Positions 16,997 to 26,255 of a stretch of DNA of 64,000 bases are shown one piece after another. Source of the stretch: Clostridium beijerinckii (GTDB lineage Bacteria; Bacillota; Clostridia; Clostridiales; Clostridiaceae). The notes below the pieces were generated by a model. The model had not been told where the DNA came from. It saw only the letters and a program-made list of their open reading frames with translations, and searched no databases. Each line of letters starts with the position of its first letter. The stretch's first letter is position 1. The translations under genes were made by a program, and so were the position numbers. The stretch spans positions 4,514,001-4,578,000 of the forward strand of contig NZ_CP073653.1 of NCBI RefSeq assembly GCF_018223745.1. The letters are read 5' to 3'.

Positions 16997-17980
16997 TTAT
17001 TCCTTTAATCCAATTTCAGCAAACATGCCAGGCTTTAATTGTGAATTTGGGTCTGCTAAACTAACTTTAACCAAAATATTTCTACTTTGCGAATTTAGTT
17101 TTGAATTTATTACAGTTATCTTTCCGTCAAATTCAACATTATCTACTTCTGATACTTTAACTACCACATCTTGTCCTTCTTGAAGCTGACCTGCAATATC
17201 TAAAGGTGCATATGCATTTACCACTAAAGCATCCGGATTAGATATTGAAACAAGAGTTGCACCTGGAGATGCCATCTCACCTACATTAATACTTTTAGCA
17301 TTTACTACACCCGAAATCGGCGCTGTAAGAGTTCCATTATTTAATGTTGTTTGTGCAGTTTTTAAAGCAGCTTCTGCTTGTGCCACTTGAGCTTTATAAA
17401 CATCTATACTTGTTTGTGTTGCTCCATTATTAAGCATATTCAATTGCTCTTGTGCAGATTTCTGTTGTGACTCTGCAGTTGTAAGCTGTTGATGTGCAGC
17501 TTCAAGTTGCTGCTGAGTATTTGCTCCCGCATCAACTAAAGCTTTAGTACGATCATAGTTTTTCTTAGCAACATCATAAGCTTCATTTGCACTATCTAAA
17601 GTTGCTTGAGCTTGAGATATTTGTTCTGGACGTGTAGAATTCATAGCGTTAGTTAACGTCGCATTTGCAGTATCAACCGCTGCCTGTGCTTGATTCACTT
17701 GTGCTTGCAAGTCTTGAGTATCTAACTTAACTATAGTATCCCCTGCATTTACTTTTGACCCAACATCAACTAGTACTTCTGAAACTCTTGCTGAAATTTT
17801 TGAGGCTATATTTGCTTGATCATTTGCTTCTATTTTTCCAGCCATTATGTATTTATTTTTAGCTTGCTCTGCAGTAGTTTCAGCAGTTTTTGAATTATTG
17901 CTTGTATTTCCGTTATTAGTCGAACCGCAACCACTTAACATTAGTGCTACAACTAAACAAACTAACATAGTCTTTTTCAT
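16997..17980 (-). CDS. HlyD/RND-type efflux adaptor lipoprotein
   Basis: A 327-residue adaptor. It begins with a lipoprotein signal (LMLSGC lipobox, Cys near 18). The first lipoyl half follows (KIEANDQANIASKISARVSE), then a long alpha-hairpin of roughly 130 residues rich in Ala, Gln and Thr with heptad spacing, then the second lipoyl half (LTAPISGVVNAKSINVGE) and a beta-barrel. It therefore keeps the hairpin that the next gene's product lacks. The first gene of the efflux operon, it probably works with the MFS pump or a membrane partner. The start was moved 29 codons inward to an ATG with a GGAGGG site, because the longer frame runs through the promoter. Confidence 0.88.
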   Translation of the reverse strand: MKKTMLVCLVVALMLSGCGSTNNGNTSNNSKTAETTAEQAKNKYIMAGKIEANDQANIASKISARVSEVLVDVGSKVNAGDTIVKLDTQDLQAQVNQAQAAVDTANATLTNAMNSTRPEQISQAQATLDSANEAYDVAKKNYDRTKALVDAGANTQQQLEAAHQQLTTAESQQKSAQEQLNMLNNGATQTSIDVYKAQVAQAEAALKTAQTTLNNGTLTAPISGVVNAKSINVGEMASPGATLVSISNPDALVVNAYAPLDIAGQLQEGQDVVVKVSEVDNVEFDGKITVINSKLNSQSRNILVKVSLADPNSQLKPGMFAEIGLKE

Positions 17981-18022
17981 ATTAACCCTCCATGTACGAA
18001 TTATTTTTATGCATATTGTTCG

Positions 18023-18037
18023 CATACTAACAGTATG
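18023..18037. promoter_or_regulatory. Candidate MarR operator
   Basis: A perfect palindrome CATACT-AAC-AGTATG directly downstream of the -10 box of the efflux operon, covering the expected transcription start. Position and size suit a MarR dimer, probably the one encoded at the end of the operon. Confidence 0.65.
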
Positions 18038-18038
18038 T

Positions 18039-18067
18039 ATTATACAGCAGATTGTCCTTGTTATCAA
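18039..18067 (-). promoter_or_regulatory. Promoter of the efflux operon
   Basis: On the minus strand, -35 TTGATA (18062-18067), a 17-bp spacer and a consensus -10 TATAAT (18039-18044). It gives a leader of about 50 bases before the adaptor lipoprotein start. Confidence 0.75.
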
Positions 18068-18173
18068 GAATATTATTCCATGAATTTATACATTTTTTTC
18101 GAAATCGTATACACCTTTTGCAAAAATTCCTTGCTCTTTTTCATGTATTTTAAATATAAATATATTTTATATC

Positions 18174-18207
18174 AAAAAAGTCATGCATATATATTTTGCA
18201 TGACTTT
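18174..18207 (-). terminator. Terminator of the two-component system operon
   Basis: An 11-bp perfect stem (AAAGTCATGCA at 18177-18187 with 18197-18207) plus a T run on the minus strand. It is about 40 bases after the histidine kinase stop codon. Confidence 0.85.
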
Positions 18208-18247
18208 AATATTCTCTTATATTTTAGATAAATTTATATTCAATAAT

Positions 18248-19654
18248 CTATTCAGGTATTTCCAAATAGAAAGTCACCCCTTCTTCCACATTTTTCACTT
18301 TAGTAATTCCCCCATGAAGTTGTGCAATCAATCTCACTAATGACAAGCCTATCCCATGACCTCCATACTTTCTCGTTCTCGATCTGTCCACTTTATAGCA
18401 TACATCCCAAAGTTTATCCATTTCTTCCTCACATATAGTATCACCAGTATTGAAAACACCTATCTTTATTTTATTTTCTTCTTTCTTGCCTATTATATTA
18501 ATAATTCTTCTGCCCTTCACATGGTCGATGGCATTCGTAATGAAATTATTTATAGCCTTCTCAAGCAAGTCTCTATCAGCATGTATCTCACAATCATTCA
18601 CACACTCCAAGGTAAACGTAATATTTTTTTCATCAATTGCTGGTTTAAATCGTTCTACAATTTTGCCTAGAAATTCATTAACATTAAATGATACAATATT
18701 TAATTTAATCATTCCACCTTCCATCATAGAATAATGTAAAAGTTCTTTAACCAAGCTATCCATTCTATCGCATTCTTCGACTAATATAGAACAATATTTA
18801 TCCATTGTTTCCCTATCATTGGCCACTCCAAATTTGAGCCCTTCCGCATACCCTTTAATTATACCAATTGGTGTCTTTAATTCGTGAGACATATTCCTTA
18901 CAAGTTCTTTCTTACGTTCCACATCTTGTTTAAGCTCATCTATACTTTTGTTAAGCTTGTCAGAAATCTTATTTATACTATTTCCTAGTCTTCCTATTTC
19001 ATCTTTCGAATCTATATTAACAACCTTGTCAAATTTAAGATTAGATATATTTTCAGCAATTTTACTCATTTCTATAATTGGCTTTGTTATTTTATTAGAG
19101 AAAATAATAATAAATATAGCACCAATAAGCATTACTATAAATCCTGCCAATATATAAAATTGATTTGCAATTACTACGCTCTCATGAATACTCTTAAAAG
19201 ACTTCTTTAGAATAATAAAATCTCCATTCTCAATTTGTGAAACAAATACTAATTTTGTCCTTTGATCATTATTTTTCTCATCAATATAGTAAACATACTT
19301 TTTAGAAAGTCTTTTTTCATTTTCCATAATAGTTTGTTTAATCTCCTTGGATAGACGTTTTTCTTCATCATTTGATTTTGGATGAATAGAATTGTATTTT
19401 ATATCATAATTTTTATCAACAATTATTGTATTAATGTTATCAATACTTTGTATTGTGTCTGCATATTGATAATTATCTTTTTCTGCTTCCATATATTCAT
19501 CCTTAATCTTCTGACTTACTGACACTAAGACTCCTTTATTTTTATAAATATAATATGATTCTAGGAAAACTGAATTCAAAATTATCCCACCTAAAATTAG
19601 TGAAATCATGAGAATCATAAATATACAGAATAATTTTGTCTTAATTGTTTTCAT
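18248..19654 (-). CDS. Sensor histidine kinase
   Basis: A 468-residue membrane sensor kinase. Membrane segments at about 8-30 and 162-186 enclose an extracytoplasmic sensing domain of roughly 130 residues. A HAMP linker follows, then the HisKA motif MSHELKTPIGIIKGYAEGLK with phosphorylated His257, the N-box NNFITNAIDHV and the G-box GHGIGLSLV. On a signal it phosphorylates the response regulator whose gene overlaps its start by 14 bp. The HPKSNDEEKRLSKEIKQ segment of the sensor domain is very polar and gives no clue to the stimulus. Neighbouring cell-wall L,D-transpeptidase genes hint at an envelope signal, but this is speculative. Confidence 0.93.
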   Translation of the reverse strand: MKTIKTKLFCIFMILMISLILGGIILNSVFLESYYIYKNKGVLVSVSQKIKDEYMEAEKDNYQYADTIQSIDNINTIIVDKNYDIKYNSIHPKSNDEEKRLSKEIKQTIMENEKRLSKKYVYYIDEKNNDQRTKLVFVSQIENGDFIILKKSFKSIHESVVIANQFYILAGFIVMLIGAIFIIIFSNKITKPIIEMSKIAENISNLKFDKVVNIDSKDEIGRLGNSINKISDKLNKSIDELKQDVERKKELVRNMSHELKTPIGIIKGYAEGLKFGVANDRETMDKYCSILVEECDRMDSLVKELLHYSMMEGGMIKLNIVSFNVNEFLGKIVERFKPAIDEKNITFTLECVNDCEIHADRDLLEKAINNFITNAIDHVKGRRIINIIGKKEENKIKIGVFNTGDTICEEEMDKLWDVCYKVDRSRTRKYGGHGIGLSLVRLIAQLHGGITKVKNVEEGVTFYLEIPE

Positions 19655-20327
19655 ATTTTTCTACCTCAAACATGTATCCACTTCCTCTTATAGTTTTTAT
19701 GCAATCTCCTTGTTCTAAAAGTTTAGCCCTTAAGGTTTTTATATGCGTATCTATAGTTCTTATATCACCATCAAAATTATATCCCCATACCTTATCCAAT
19801 ATCTGCTCTCTGCTTAAAACTGTATTAGCATTTCCAATTAAATATAGTAAAAGATTATATTCTTTAGGATTTAATTTAATTTCTTCATCATCGATCACTA
19901 CTTTATGATTTCTTTGATATATCCTTAAGTTTCCTACAGCTATTTCGTCTGAGAATTTCTTCTTAACTTTCTTTACAATGTTGTTTAAGCGTGCAACGAA
20001 TATCTCATAACTAAACGGTTTTCCAATGTAATCATCCGCACCTTTTTTAAGCCCTAGCACTTCGTGTTTTTCATCTCCTAGTGCTGTCAACATAATTATT
20101 GGCACTTCAGATTTTTCTCTTATTTCTTTAAGAACCTCCCACCCGTCATACACAGGCATCATTACATCTAATATGACCAAATCAATGTCATTATTATTAA
20201 AAAACATATTAATAGCTTCTTCCCCATCACATGCTTCTATTGGCATGTACCCTTCTTTTCTCACTATATCGCATACTAAATTGCGAAATATATTGTCATC
20301 TTCAGCTATAAGAATTTTTATATCCAT
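19641..20327 (-). CDS. OmpR/PhoB-family response regulator
   Basis: A 228-residue regulator. The receiver domain has the acidic pair D10-D11, phosphoacceptor D54 (in LVILDVMMP), T81 and K103 (IGKPFS). The C-terminal winged helix has the OmpR pattern LNPKEYNLLLYLIGN and VWGYNFDGDIRTIDTHIKTLRAKL as parts of one domain. It is the partner of the overlapping histidine kinase gene downstream. The start used has a GAAGGTG site and gives the canonical N-terminus; the longest frame adds 14 hydrophobic residues that are not expected. Target genes are unknown. Confidence 0.93.
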   Translation of the reverse strand: MDIKILIAEDDNIFRNLVCDIVRKEGYMPIEACDGEEAINMFFNNNDIDLVILDVMMPVYDGWEVLKEIREKSEVPIIMLTALGDEKHEVLGLKKGADDYIGKPFSYEIFVARLNNIVKKVKKKFSDEIAVGNLRIYQRNHKVVIDDEEIKLNPKEYNLLLYLIGNANTVLSREQILDKVWGYNFDGDIRTIDTHIKTLRAKLLEQGDCIKTIRGSGYMFEVEKYENN

Positions 20328-20355
20328 AATATACACCTTCTCTAATATAAAAATT

Positions 20356-20396
20356 AAAAGCAGGTTCAAGATTTTTTAATCTATAAACCTGCTTTT
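20356..20396 (-). terminator. Terminator of the first L,D-transpeptidase gene
   Basis: An 11-bp stem AAAAGCAGGTT with its complement, followed by a T-rich tail on the minus strand. It separates the transpeptidase gene from the downstream two-component operon. Confidence 0.8.
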
Positions 20397-20474
20397 ATAT
20401 TAGCATAACTTTACTTATTTATACTATTTCAATAGTATTACAATTTTATTAACAAATATAAATTAAATAATACA

Positions 20475-21866
20475 TTATTCAGTATATACTACAATTGGAG
20501 TTCCTGGTTCAATGTTTTCAAATATTGTTTTCGCTAAATTATAAGGTGAATTTACGCATCCATGTGAACCGCTTGTTAAATATATCTGTTTACCAAACAC
20601 ACCATTTCTCCAACTAGCATCATGAATACCGATATTTCCATTAAAAGGCATCCAATAATCAACTGGTGAACTATAATCTTCGCCCTTTAATGTTGCATTT
20701 TTCTCTTTATAATTTAGAACATATGTCCCTGCTGGTGTACCTGTATTATTGCTTACATTTCCTGTAACAACATCATCATCAACAACTAGAGCTCCATTTT
20801 TGTAAAACCATACATGCTGCTTAGTAAGATTAACTTCCACATAAGTATTTCCTATATCATTAGTTCCTTTTACAAATGCATTTTGTGCATATTTTGGTTC
20901 TTTTGTTACATCTTGTCCATTTTTTATAATTTCTATTAAATCTTTTACCTCTTTAGAGTTATCAACAATCCATCCATAATTACCGCCACTCACTTGTACT
21001 GTTTTTTTTGTTGTTGTAACAAAATCTCTTGTGCTACCAAAAGTATTATAAATGCTAGATATTTTATATACATAATTCCGAACTTTATCTTCATTGATTG
21101 TAACTTGCATATTGTCATCTACTCCAAGCCAGTTATGTATAGTAGATCCATCCAAAACTTCTTTTTTGCCATTTGAATCATACGTAATTTTTAATCCTAT
21201 GTATTTATTAAGTGTATCTCTTGCTGCAGTTACTTCATCTGACTTTGAAGTGTATTTAGGATTTTCATAACAATTGCTTGAATCTAAATCTATTGATGTT
21301 TTCCCATCAAGGATCGCATTAGCTACATTATCATGTAAAGCATCTTTATTTATCTTATTTCCTAAAACTTCATCTACTATCTCGTATTCTCCATCTTTAT
21401 AATTTAAGCTAGCATTTTGTGGTTGGGTTATCTTCTTGTTACTAACACAAGAAAGCTTATTTAGTGTTTGGTTTAGTTGTTCTTCATCATACATAATTAT
21501 CTGGGATGCTTCAGAATTATTTTTCTTAAAAAATGTACTAGGCCAAGCAAATGAACTTTGATTCTTCTTTAATTCTTTGATTTTATCAGAATTATATTTT
21601 AATCCAATATCACTAGCTTTAATTTGTTCTTTTACATCTCCTCTTTCGTCTAATTCCAATGCATATGATTGCATTTGGGCAGCTAGCTTTTCTTCTGCTC
21701 CCTCAACGGTCTGCCCGCCAACATTAACCCCATCAATTACGGTTCCAAAGTGAAAATGATTAATAGAATATAATGACATACCTAAATATATAGCACCCAA
21801 AGTACAGAGAGAAATTATAACCCCTGGCATAACCTTGTTACTACTTTTATTTCTTCTTTTTCTCAT
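20475..21866 (-). CDS. L,D-transpeptidase with PG-binding-4 domains (YkuD)
   Basis: A 463-residue membrane-anchored cell-wall enzyme. A basic N-terminus (RKRRNKSS) and one membrane segment (about 15-33) are followed by a ~280-residue region of the peptidoglycan-binding type 4 kind. The C-terminal YkuD catalytic domain has the motif SHGCVNSP, with H435 and nucleophile C437. Such enzymes make 3-3 cross-links in peptidoglycan or attach proteins to it, and resist most beta-lactams. A paralog of nearly the same length (461 residues, same layout) lies 2 kb away, on the far side of the amine oxidase gene. Each gene has its own terminator. Confidence 0.93.
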   Translation of the reverse strand: MRKRRNKSSNKVMPGVIISLCTLGAIYLGMSLYSINHFHFGTVIDGVNVGGQTVEGAEEKLAAQMQSYALELDERGDVKEQIKASDIGLKYNSDKIKELKKNQSSFAWPSTFFKKNNSEASQIIMYDEEQLNQTLNKLSCVSNKKITQPQNASLNYKDGEYEIVDEVLGNKINKDALHDNVANAILDGKTSIDLDSSNCYENPKYTSKSDEVTAARDTLNKYIGLKITYDSNGKKEVLDGSTIHNWLGVDDNMQVTINEDKVRNYVYKISSIYNTFGSTRDFVTTTKKTVQVSGGNYGWIVDNSKEVKDLIEIIKNGQDVTKEPKYAQNAFVKGTNDIGNTYVEVNLTKQHVWFYKNGALVVDDDVVTGNVSNNTGTPAGTYVLNYKEKNATLKGEDYSSPVDYWMPFNGNIGIHDASWRNGVFGKQIYLTSGSHGCVNSPYNLAKTIFENIEPGTPIVVYTE

Positions 21867-21931
21867 TATATCTACTCCCTTCGCTACTATTATACTAAAA
21901 AATCTAAATTATTAATATATAATTTTTCACC

Positions 21932-21978
21932 AAAAAAAGCCACCATAAATAGAAAATGCATTTCTATTTAAAGGTAGC
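21932..21978 (-). terminator. Terminator of the amine oxidase gene
   Basis: A long hairpin (GCTACC arm at 21973-21978 paired with 21939-21944, inner stem AAATAGAAA) followed by a seven-T run on the minus strand, six bases after the stop codon. Confidence 0.9.
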
Positions 21979-21984
21979 TCACTC

Positions 21985-23718
21985 TCACATACTTTTACAG
22001 TACTCTGCTAATTTATTTGCAGCTTTCATTGCAGTACTTACAGAACCTTCTATCCATCCATGCGTCAAAGAAACATGTTCTCCTGCAAAATATACTCTAT
22101 TATTATATTCTGGTTTTACCATCGCATTAGAAAAAAGTTTTTGCTGCTGAGGCATAAAGTAGCAAAATGCTCCATAAAATCCTTTTTCCCTATCCCAGTC
22201 AACAGTTTTATGATCTTCAACTATATAATCAAGATATCCTCGTGGAAGACCCTGGACATCCTCAACTTGCCTTTTAATCAATTCAAATCGTGCATTATCA
22301 TCTAAGCTTCCTACGCGTATTCCGTCTAACCCTAAATTATATGACGCTATCAGAACTCCTTGATTATCCTTAGCACTTCTTTTTCTTCCAACAGAAACAT
22401 TCATCTTATTTTTTGTTACTCCACCATAACTAGTACTAATACTATGACTAGGATACCATATGGTTTGAATTGGCAAATCAGTATTAGATCCTCCGCCAAC
22501 TATCTTCTCATTATCATTTCCTTTTTCCCAAAAACGTTCATTACACATAAAAAGAGTTTTTTGAGATGATGTATAAAAAACTTCTCTTATTGACTGCATT
22601 TTTTCATTGCTAAACATAGGAAATACATTCACATCTCTAAGGCTTGAAAAAGGTATTGCACAAACAACGAAATCGAAAGTTTGACTATAAAGCTTAGATA
22701 ACTTCTCATCCGCATATTCTAACACTACTTTATCCTCTATATCATTAATTTTATATATGCTTTTTACTGTCTTTCCACTTTCCCAAGATACTTTTCCCAA
22801 TTCTTCATCTCTAATATTATTATATTCTTTTGGTTTTTTAGACATTAACGAATCATAAAAAGCTAGTGGTAGATTTACTGCTCCACCAACAATTTCGTAC
22901 CTATATGCATAATCTACAGTATATTCCTCAATTAAATTTTCAGAATAACTATTATAATAAAATGAACCTAGAAAAGGTGCAACTCCAGAAATCAGCTCTA
23001 TTGCTCCTTCACTTACACCCATCTTTTCAAGTACTTCCCTTATTCCAAGACTACCAACATATTTAATTATATCTGAATAATTTTCTTTTACCTCTAATAA
23101 TTCCTTTCTTATGGAGGGAGGTATTTTTAATAAATTACTTGACAATGCATCTCCAATTATTTTCTGCCATGGAGTATTTCGTTCCCTCTCAGTCAAGTTA
23201 AATTCCGGGTATATATTTTCCATTACACTTTTACCTTGAGGATCATTCCTCGCACGTTTATGTCTTATATAAAATAATGCATTTTTATTATTTTGAATAA
23301 ATGGCCTTGTTTTTATACCAAAAGTATTAATATAATGCCATGTTGTTTCATGACCTACTGGTGTACGCATAGCACCAAATTCACCATAAAGTCTTTTCTC
23401 CTCATCAAAATAATAGGTATAGACCCGACCTCCAATTCGCTTCTCTTCTGTTTCAAAAATAGTAATATCAAAACCTAGTTTTCTAAGTTCAAAGGCTGAG
23501 GCTAAACCTGCAATACCTCCTCCTATTATCCCAACCTTAATGCCTGAGCAACTTCCAGGCGGTAAAATTGTTGTAATATCTTGCGGTGGACTTAATAATT
23601 CAACTATATTATTAAAATCTTCAATACGATTCGCTTGCTCTAAAGTTATCCTTAACATTTCATGCCTTTCTTCATCAGTTGGATTATCTGGTTGAATAAA
23701 ATTTATTTCTCTAGGCAA
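21985..23718 (-). CDS. Flavin-containing amine / L-amino acid oxidase family protein
   Basis: A 577-residue FAD enzyme. The dinucleotide-binding motif is GGGIAGL (66-72) with the ribose-binding E89, followed by GGR (96-98) and GAMR (115-118) as in monoamine and L-amino acid oxidases. The C-terminal FAD motif YFAGEHVSLTHGWIEGSV is intact. There is no signal peptide, so it acts in the cytosol. Such enzymes oxidise amines or amino acids, usually passing electrons to oxygen, which is odd for an anaerobe; another acceptor may be used. The N-terminal ~60 residues resemble the helical extension of bacterial L-amino acid oxidases. It is monocistronic between two L,D-transpeptidase genes. The substrate is unknown. 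Confidence 0.88.
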   Translation of the reverse strand: MPREINFIQPDNPTDEERHEMLRITLEQANRIEDFNNIVELLSPPQDITTILPPGSCSGIKVGIIGGGIAGLASAFELRKLGFDITIFETEEKRIGGRVYTYYFDEEKRLYGEFGAMRTPVGHETTWHYINTFGIKTRPFIQNNKNALFYIRHKRARNDPQGKSVMENIYPEFNLTERERNTPWQKIIGDALSSNLLKIPPSIRKELLEVKENYSDIIKYVGSLGIREVLEKMGVSEGAIELISGVAPFLGSFYYNSYSENLIEEYTVDYAYRYEIVGGAVNLPLAFYDSLMSKKPKEYNNIRDEELGKVSWESGKTVKSIYKINDIEDKVVLEYADEKLSKLYSQTFDFVVCAIPFSSLRDVNVFPMFSNEKMQSIREVFYTSSQKTLFMCNERFWEKGNDNEKIVGGGSNTDLPIQTIWYPSHSISTSYGGVTKNKMNVSVGRKRSAKDNQGVLIASYNLGLDGIRVGSLDDNARFELIKRQVEDVQGLPRGYLDYIVEDHKTVDWDREKGFYGAFCYFMPQQQKLFSNAMVKPEYNNRVYFAGEHVSLTHGWIEGSVSTAMKAANKLAEYCKSM

Positions 23719-23775
23719 ATAAAGCCACTCCTTTAAACAAAATCACTATAGTTAAATATATTATTCTAGCAGCTG

Positions 23776-23799
23776 CAAAAGACCAGCTAAAAGCTAGTC
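23776..23799 (-). terminator. Terminator of the second L,D-transpeptidase gene
   Basis: A compact 7-bp stem (GACTAGC with GCTGGTC, one G-T pair) and 5-nt loop followed by TTTT on the minus strand. Confidence 0.75.
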
Positions 23800-23850
23800 T
23801 CATTTTTAATCTTAGTCTATTAAGTTCTAAATTGATGATTTTATAGAAAT

Positions 23851-25236
23851 TTAATAATAACAAACCACAGGCGTTCCCTCATTAATATTATTAAATATAG
23901 TATTAGCTAGATAATATGGAGAATTTACGCATCCATGAGAACCATTTGTCAAATAAATTCTTCCTCCAAATACTGATCTCCAACTTGCATCATGAATGCC
24001 TATTCCTCCATTAAAGGGCATCCAAAAATTAACTGGGCTGCTATATCCCTGACCTTTTAAAGTAGCATCTCTTTGCTTGTATTTTAATGAATATACCCCA
24101 GTAGGTGTTGACGTATTATTGCCTACATTTCCTGTAACCACATCTCCCTCTACTATTAAAGAACCATTCTTATAAAACCATACGTGCTGCTTGCTCATAT
24201 TTACTTCTACATAAGTATTACCAATGTCATTACTCCCAGGAGACATTGCTGATTGTGTATATTTAGGCTCTTTTCTTACAGATTGTCCCTCTTTTATACT
24301 TGAAATTAATTCTTTTTCCTCATCATTATTATTAATTAACCAACCGTAATCTCCTCCGCTAACTTGCACAGTGGCACCTAGCGATGTAACAAAATTTCTT
24401 GTCTTACCAACTGTATTGTAATTATTCAATATGCTGTTTAGATATTCTTTGATTTTTGGTTCATCAAGTGTAATTTCTAAACTATTATTTACGTTAATCC
24501 ATTTGTTTATTATAGATCCATCTATTACTTCGGTCTTATCACCAAAATTATATGTTATTTTAGAGGATACATATTTATTAAGGGTATCTTTAGTATTAAT
24601 AACCTCCTGAGATTTTGAAGTATATTGAGGCTTTTCATAACAATCCTTCGAATCCAAATCTAATGTTGTTTTCCCATTAAGAATTGCATTCACAATACTA
24701 TCATGTAGCGCCATCTTATCAATTTTATTACCATATACCTCATCAGTAATTTTATATCCATCATCTGTATATTCAAAACTAGGGTTTTGTGGTTCATTTA
24801 CGTTATTACTATTAAAACATGAAAGATTATCAATGCTTTTTTTTAGTAACTCATCATCATAAGTAACTACATTTGTTATCGTAGAATCATTGGTTCCCAA
24901 TAATGACATAAGCCAATTAAATGGATTTTGCTTATCTTTTAGTTCCTGAACTTTTCCATCTGGATTATACTTAAGATTTATCTCATTTCCTTTAACTTGT
25001 TCTTCATTATTTCCTCTTTCCTTTAATTTCAAAGTATAATTTGTTATTTCGTTTGGCATTTCTTCATCTACTTCGTGTACAGTCTTACCCGAAACATTAA
25101 TACAATTAACCGTAGAACCGAAATAAAAGTGGTTCATAAAATAGATTGCCAGCCCCAAATATATGGCAAGTAAAGTAAAACATGAAACTATAATGCCTAT
25201 TAAAAGTTTTTTGTGTTTATTTTTCTGCATTTCCAT
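23851..25236 (-). CDS. L,D-transpeptidase with PG-binding-4 domains (paralog)
   Basis: A 461-residue paralog of the enzyme encoded at 20475-21866. It has the same order: basic N-terminus, one membrane segment (about 12-34), two peptidoglycan-binding type 4 repeats, and a YkuD domain with SHGCVNSP (H434, C436). The two differ throughout the linker domains but keep blocks such as GNTYVEVN, SKQHVWFYKNG and MPFNGGIGIHDASWR. The pair probably arose by local duplication that was later separated by, or included, the amine oxidase gene. It ends in VVCYY, adding a Cys near the C-terminus that the paralog lacks. The start is preceded by GGGGTGAG. Confidence 0.92.
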   Translation of the reverse strand: MEMQKNKHKKLLIGIIVSCFTLLAIYLGLAIYFMNHFYFGSTVNCINVSGKTVHEVDEEMPNEITNYTLKLKERGNNEEQVKGNEINLKYNPDGKVQELKDKQNPFNWLMSLLGTNDSTITNVVTYDDELLKKSIDNLSCFNSNNVNEPQNPSFEYTDDGYKITDEVYGNKIDKMALHDSIVNAILNGKTTLDLDSKDCYEKPQYTSKSQEVINTKDTLNKYVSSKITYNFGDKTEVIDGSIINKWINVNNSLEITLDEPKIKEYLNSILNNYNTVGKTRNFVTSLGATVQVSGGDYGWLINNNDEEKELISSIKEGQSVRKEPKYTQSAMSPGSNDIGNTYVEVNMSKQHVWFYKNGSLIVEGDVVTGNVGNNTSTPTGVYSLKYKQRDATLKGQGYSSPVNFWMPFNGGIGIHDASWRSVFGGRIYLTNGSHGCVNSPYYLANTIFNNINEGTPVVCYY

Positions 25237-25436
25237 AATAACGTCTCACCCCGTTATCATTATACAAATGTATAGAATAAATAATGTATGCTTTATTTAC
25301 CCATTTATTTTTAAACAAGTTCATTCTTTTACAAAACATCCTATATTATCTTACTAGGTAATGCCTAATACTCAATATACATAAATTTATTTACAAATTA
25401 TCTCATACTTTATAAGACCTCAAAAAATTATATTTA

Positions 25437-25910
25437 CTATTCTTTATTTCTCTTTTTAAAATTTCTATACCTTTCTAACACGTCTATGTTCTCAGCAAAG
25501 AACATATTTAGCATATCTATATTATTAATAGTTTCGCTGCTAATAATATGCTCAATCAATTCTGTTTCTTCTAAAATATCCCGTTTACACTCTAAATATT
25601 CCAAAAACTTCTTTACTATATTATGCCTTTCAAGCAAATACTTACCTATATTTATTCCTTCCTCAGTAAGAATTATTACTCCGTACCTTTCATATTTTAT
25701 AAGAGATAATTCTCCAAACTTTTTCATCATTCTAGATGCTGATGAATCGCGAACATTCAGCATTTGTGCTATTTTGTTTAGCCTAACTACTTTTTCTTCC
25801 ATGCTGCATCTATAGATCATTTCTAAATAATCTTCCATTGAAGGAGTAAGCAATTTTCTTGTCAAATTTATATTTTCATATCCTCTTGCAGTATGAAAAT
25901 TCTTTTCCAT
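25437..25910 (-). CDS. DtxR/MntR-family metal-dependent regulator
   Basis: A 157-residue regulator with the DtxR-type N-terminal winged helix (SMEDYLEMIYRC, then LNKIAQMLNVRDSSASRMMKKF) and a metal-binding/dimerisation domain that includes the LERHNIVKKFLEYL block. It lacks the C-terminal SH3-like domain, as in MntR. Family members bind Mn2+ or Fe2+ and repress metal uptake genes. The expected glutamate and histidine ligands appear partly changed (LEETELIEHIIS is present), so metal preference is uncertain. No metal transporter is next to it. The start chosen uses the GGTGAG site; another ATG lies four codons upstream. Confidence 0.85.
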   Translation of the reverse strand: MEKNFHTARGYENINLTRKLLTPSMEDYLEMIYRCSMEEKVVRLNKIAQMLNVRDSSASRMMKKFGELSLIKYERYGVIILTEEGINIGKYLLERHNIVKKFLEYLECKRDILEETELIEHIISSETINNIDMLNMFFAENIDVLERYRNFKKRNKE

Positions 25911-26190
25911 ATTTCTCACCATCCAATTTTACTATATTTGGGGTATTTTTATCTTGCCAACAGTTATGTCTAAATTATTATACATATGTTAGCCTAGAAA
26001 AAAGTTTTCTCTAAACTTAAACTTACTAATAATATACAAAAAGTCAAATTAATATGAATATTAATTTTTTTACTTGTTTAATTAGGTTTATAGTTATTGT
26101 GTTTTAGGTTGACATTAATGTTAATAAAATTACAACCTTTAATATGATCTAAATATTTAAGACGCATATTTCAGGGTATATAGCTAAACT
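25911..26190. other. Intergenic stretch, no gene seen
   Basis: AT-rich gap between the metal regulator and the HxlR remnant. TTAGGTT and TTAGCCTA fragments near 25990 and 26080-26120 loosely recall DtxR boxes but do not form a convincing palindrome. Confidence 0.35.
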
Positions 26191-26191
26191 C

Positions 26192-26243
26192 AAAAAAATT
26201 AGGAATGTTATAATTTAAAATATTAAATCATAACATTCCTAAT
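26192..26243 (-). terminator. Terminator of the HxlR gene
   Basis: A near-perfect 19-bp inverted repeat (ATTAGGAATGTTATAATTT and complement, one mismatch) followed on the minus strand by seven T residues. Confidence 0.9.
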
Positions 26244-26255
26244 ATATAATTATAT

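Noticed and set aside
25960..26120. DtxR/IdeR iron box near the metal regulator
   Set aside because: Only loose TTAGGTT and TTAGCCTA fragments are present and they do not form a spaced palindrome.
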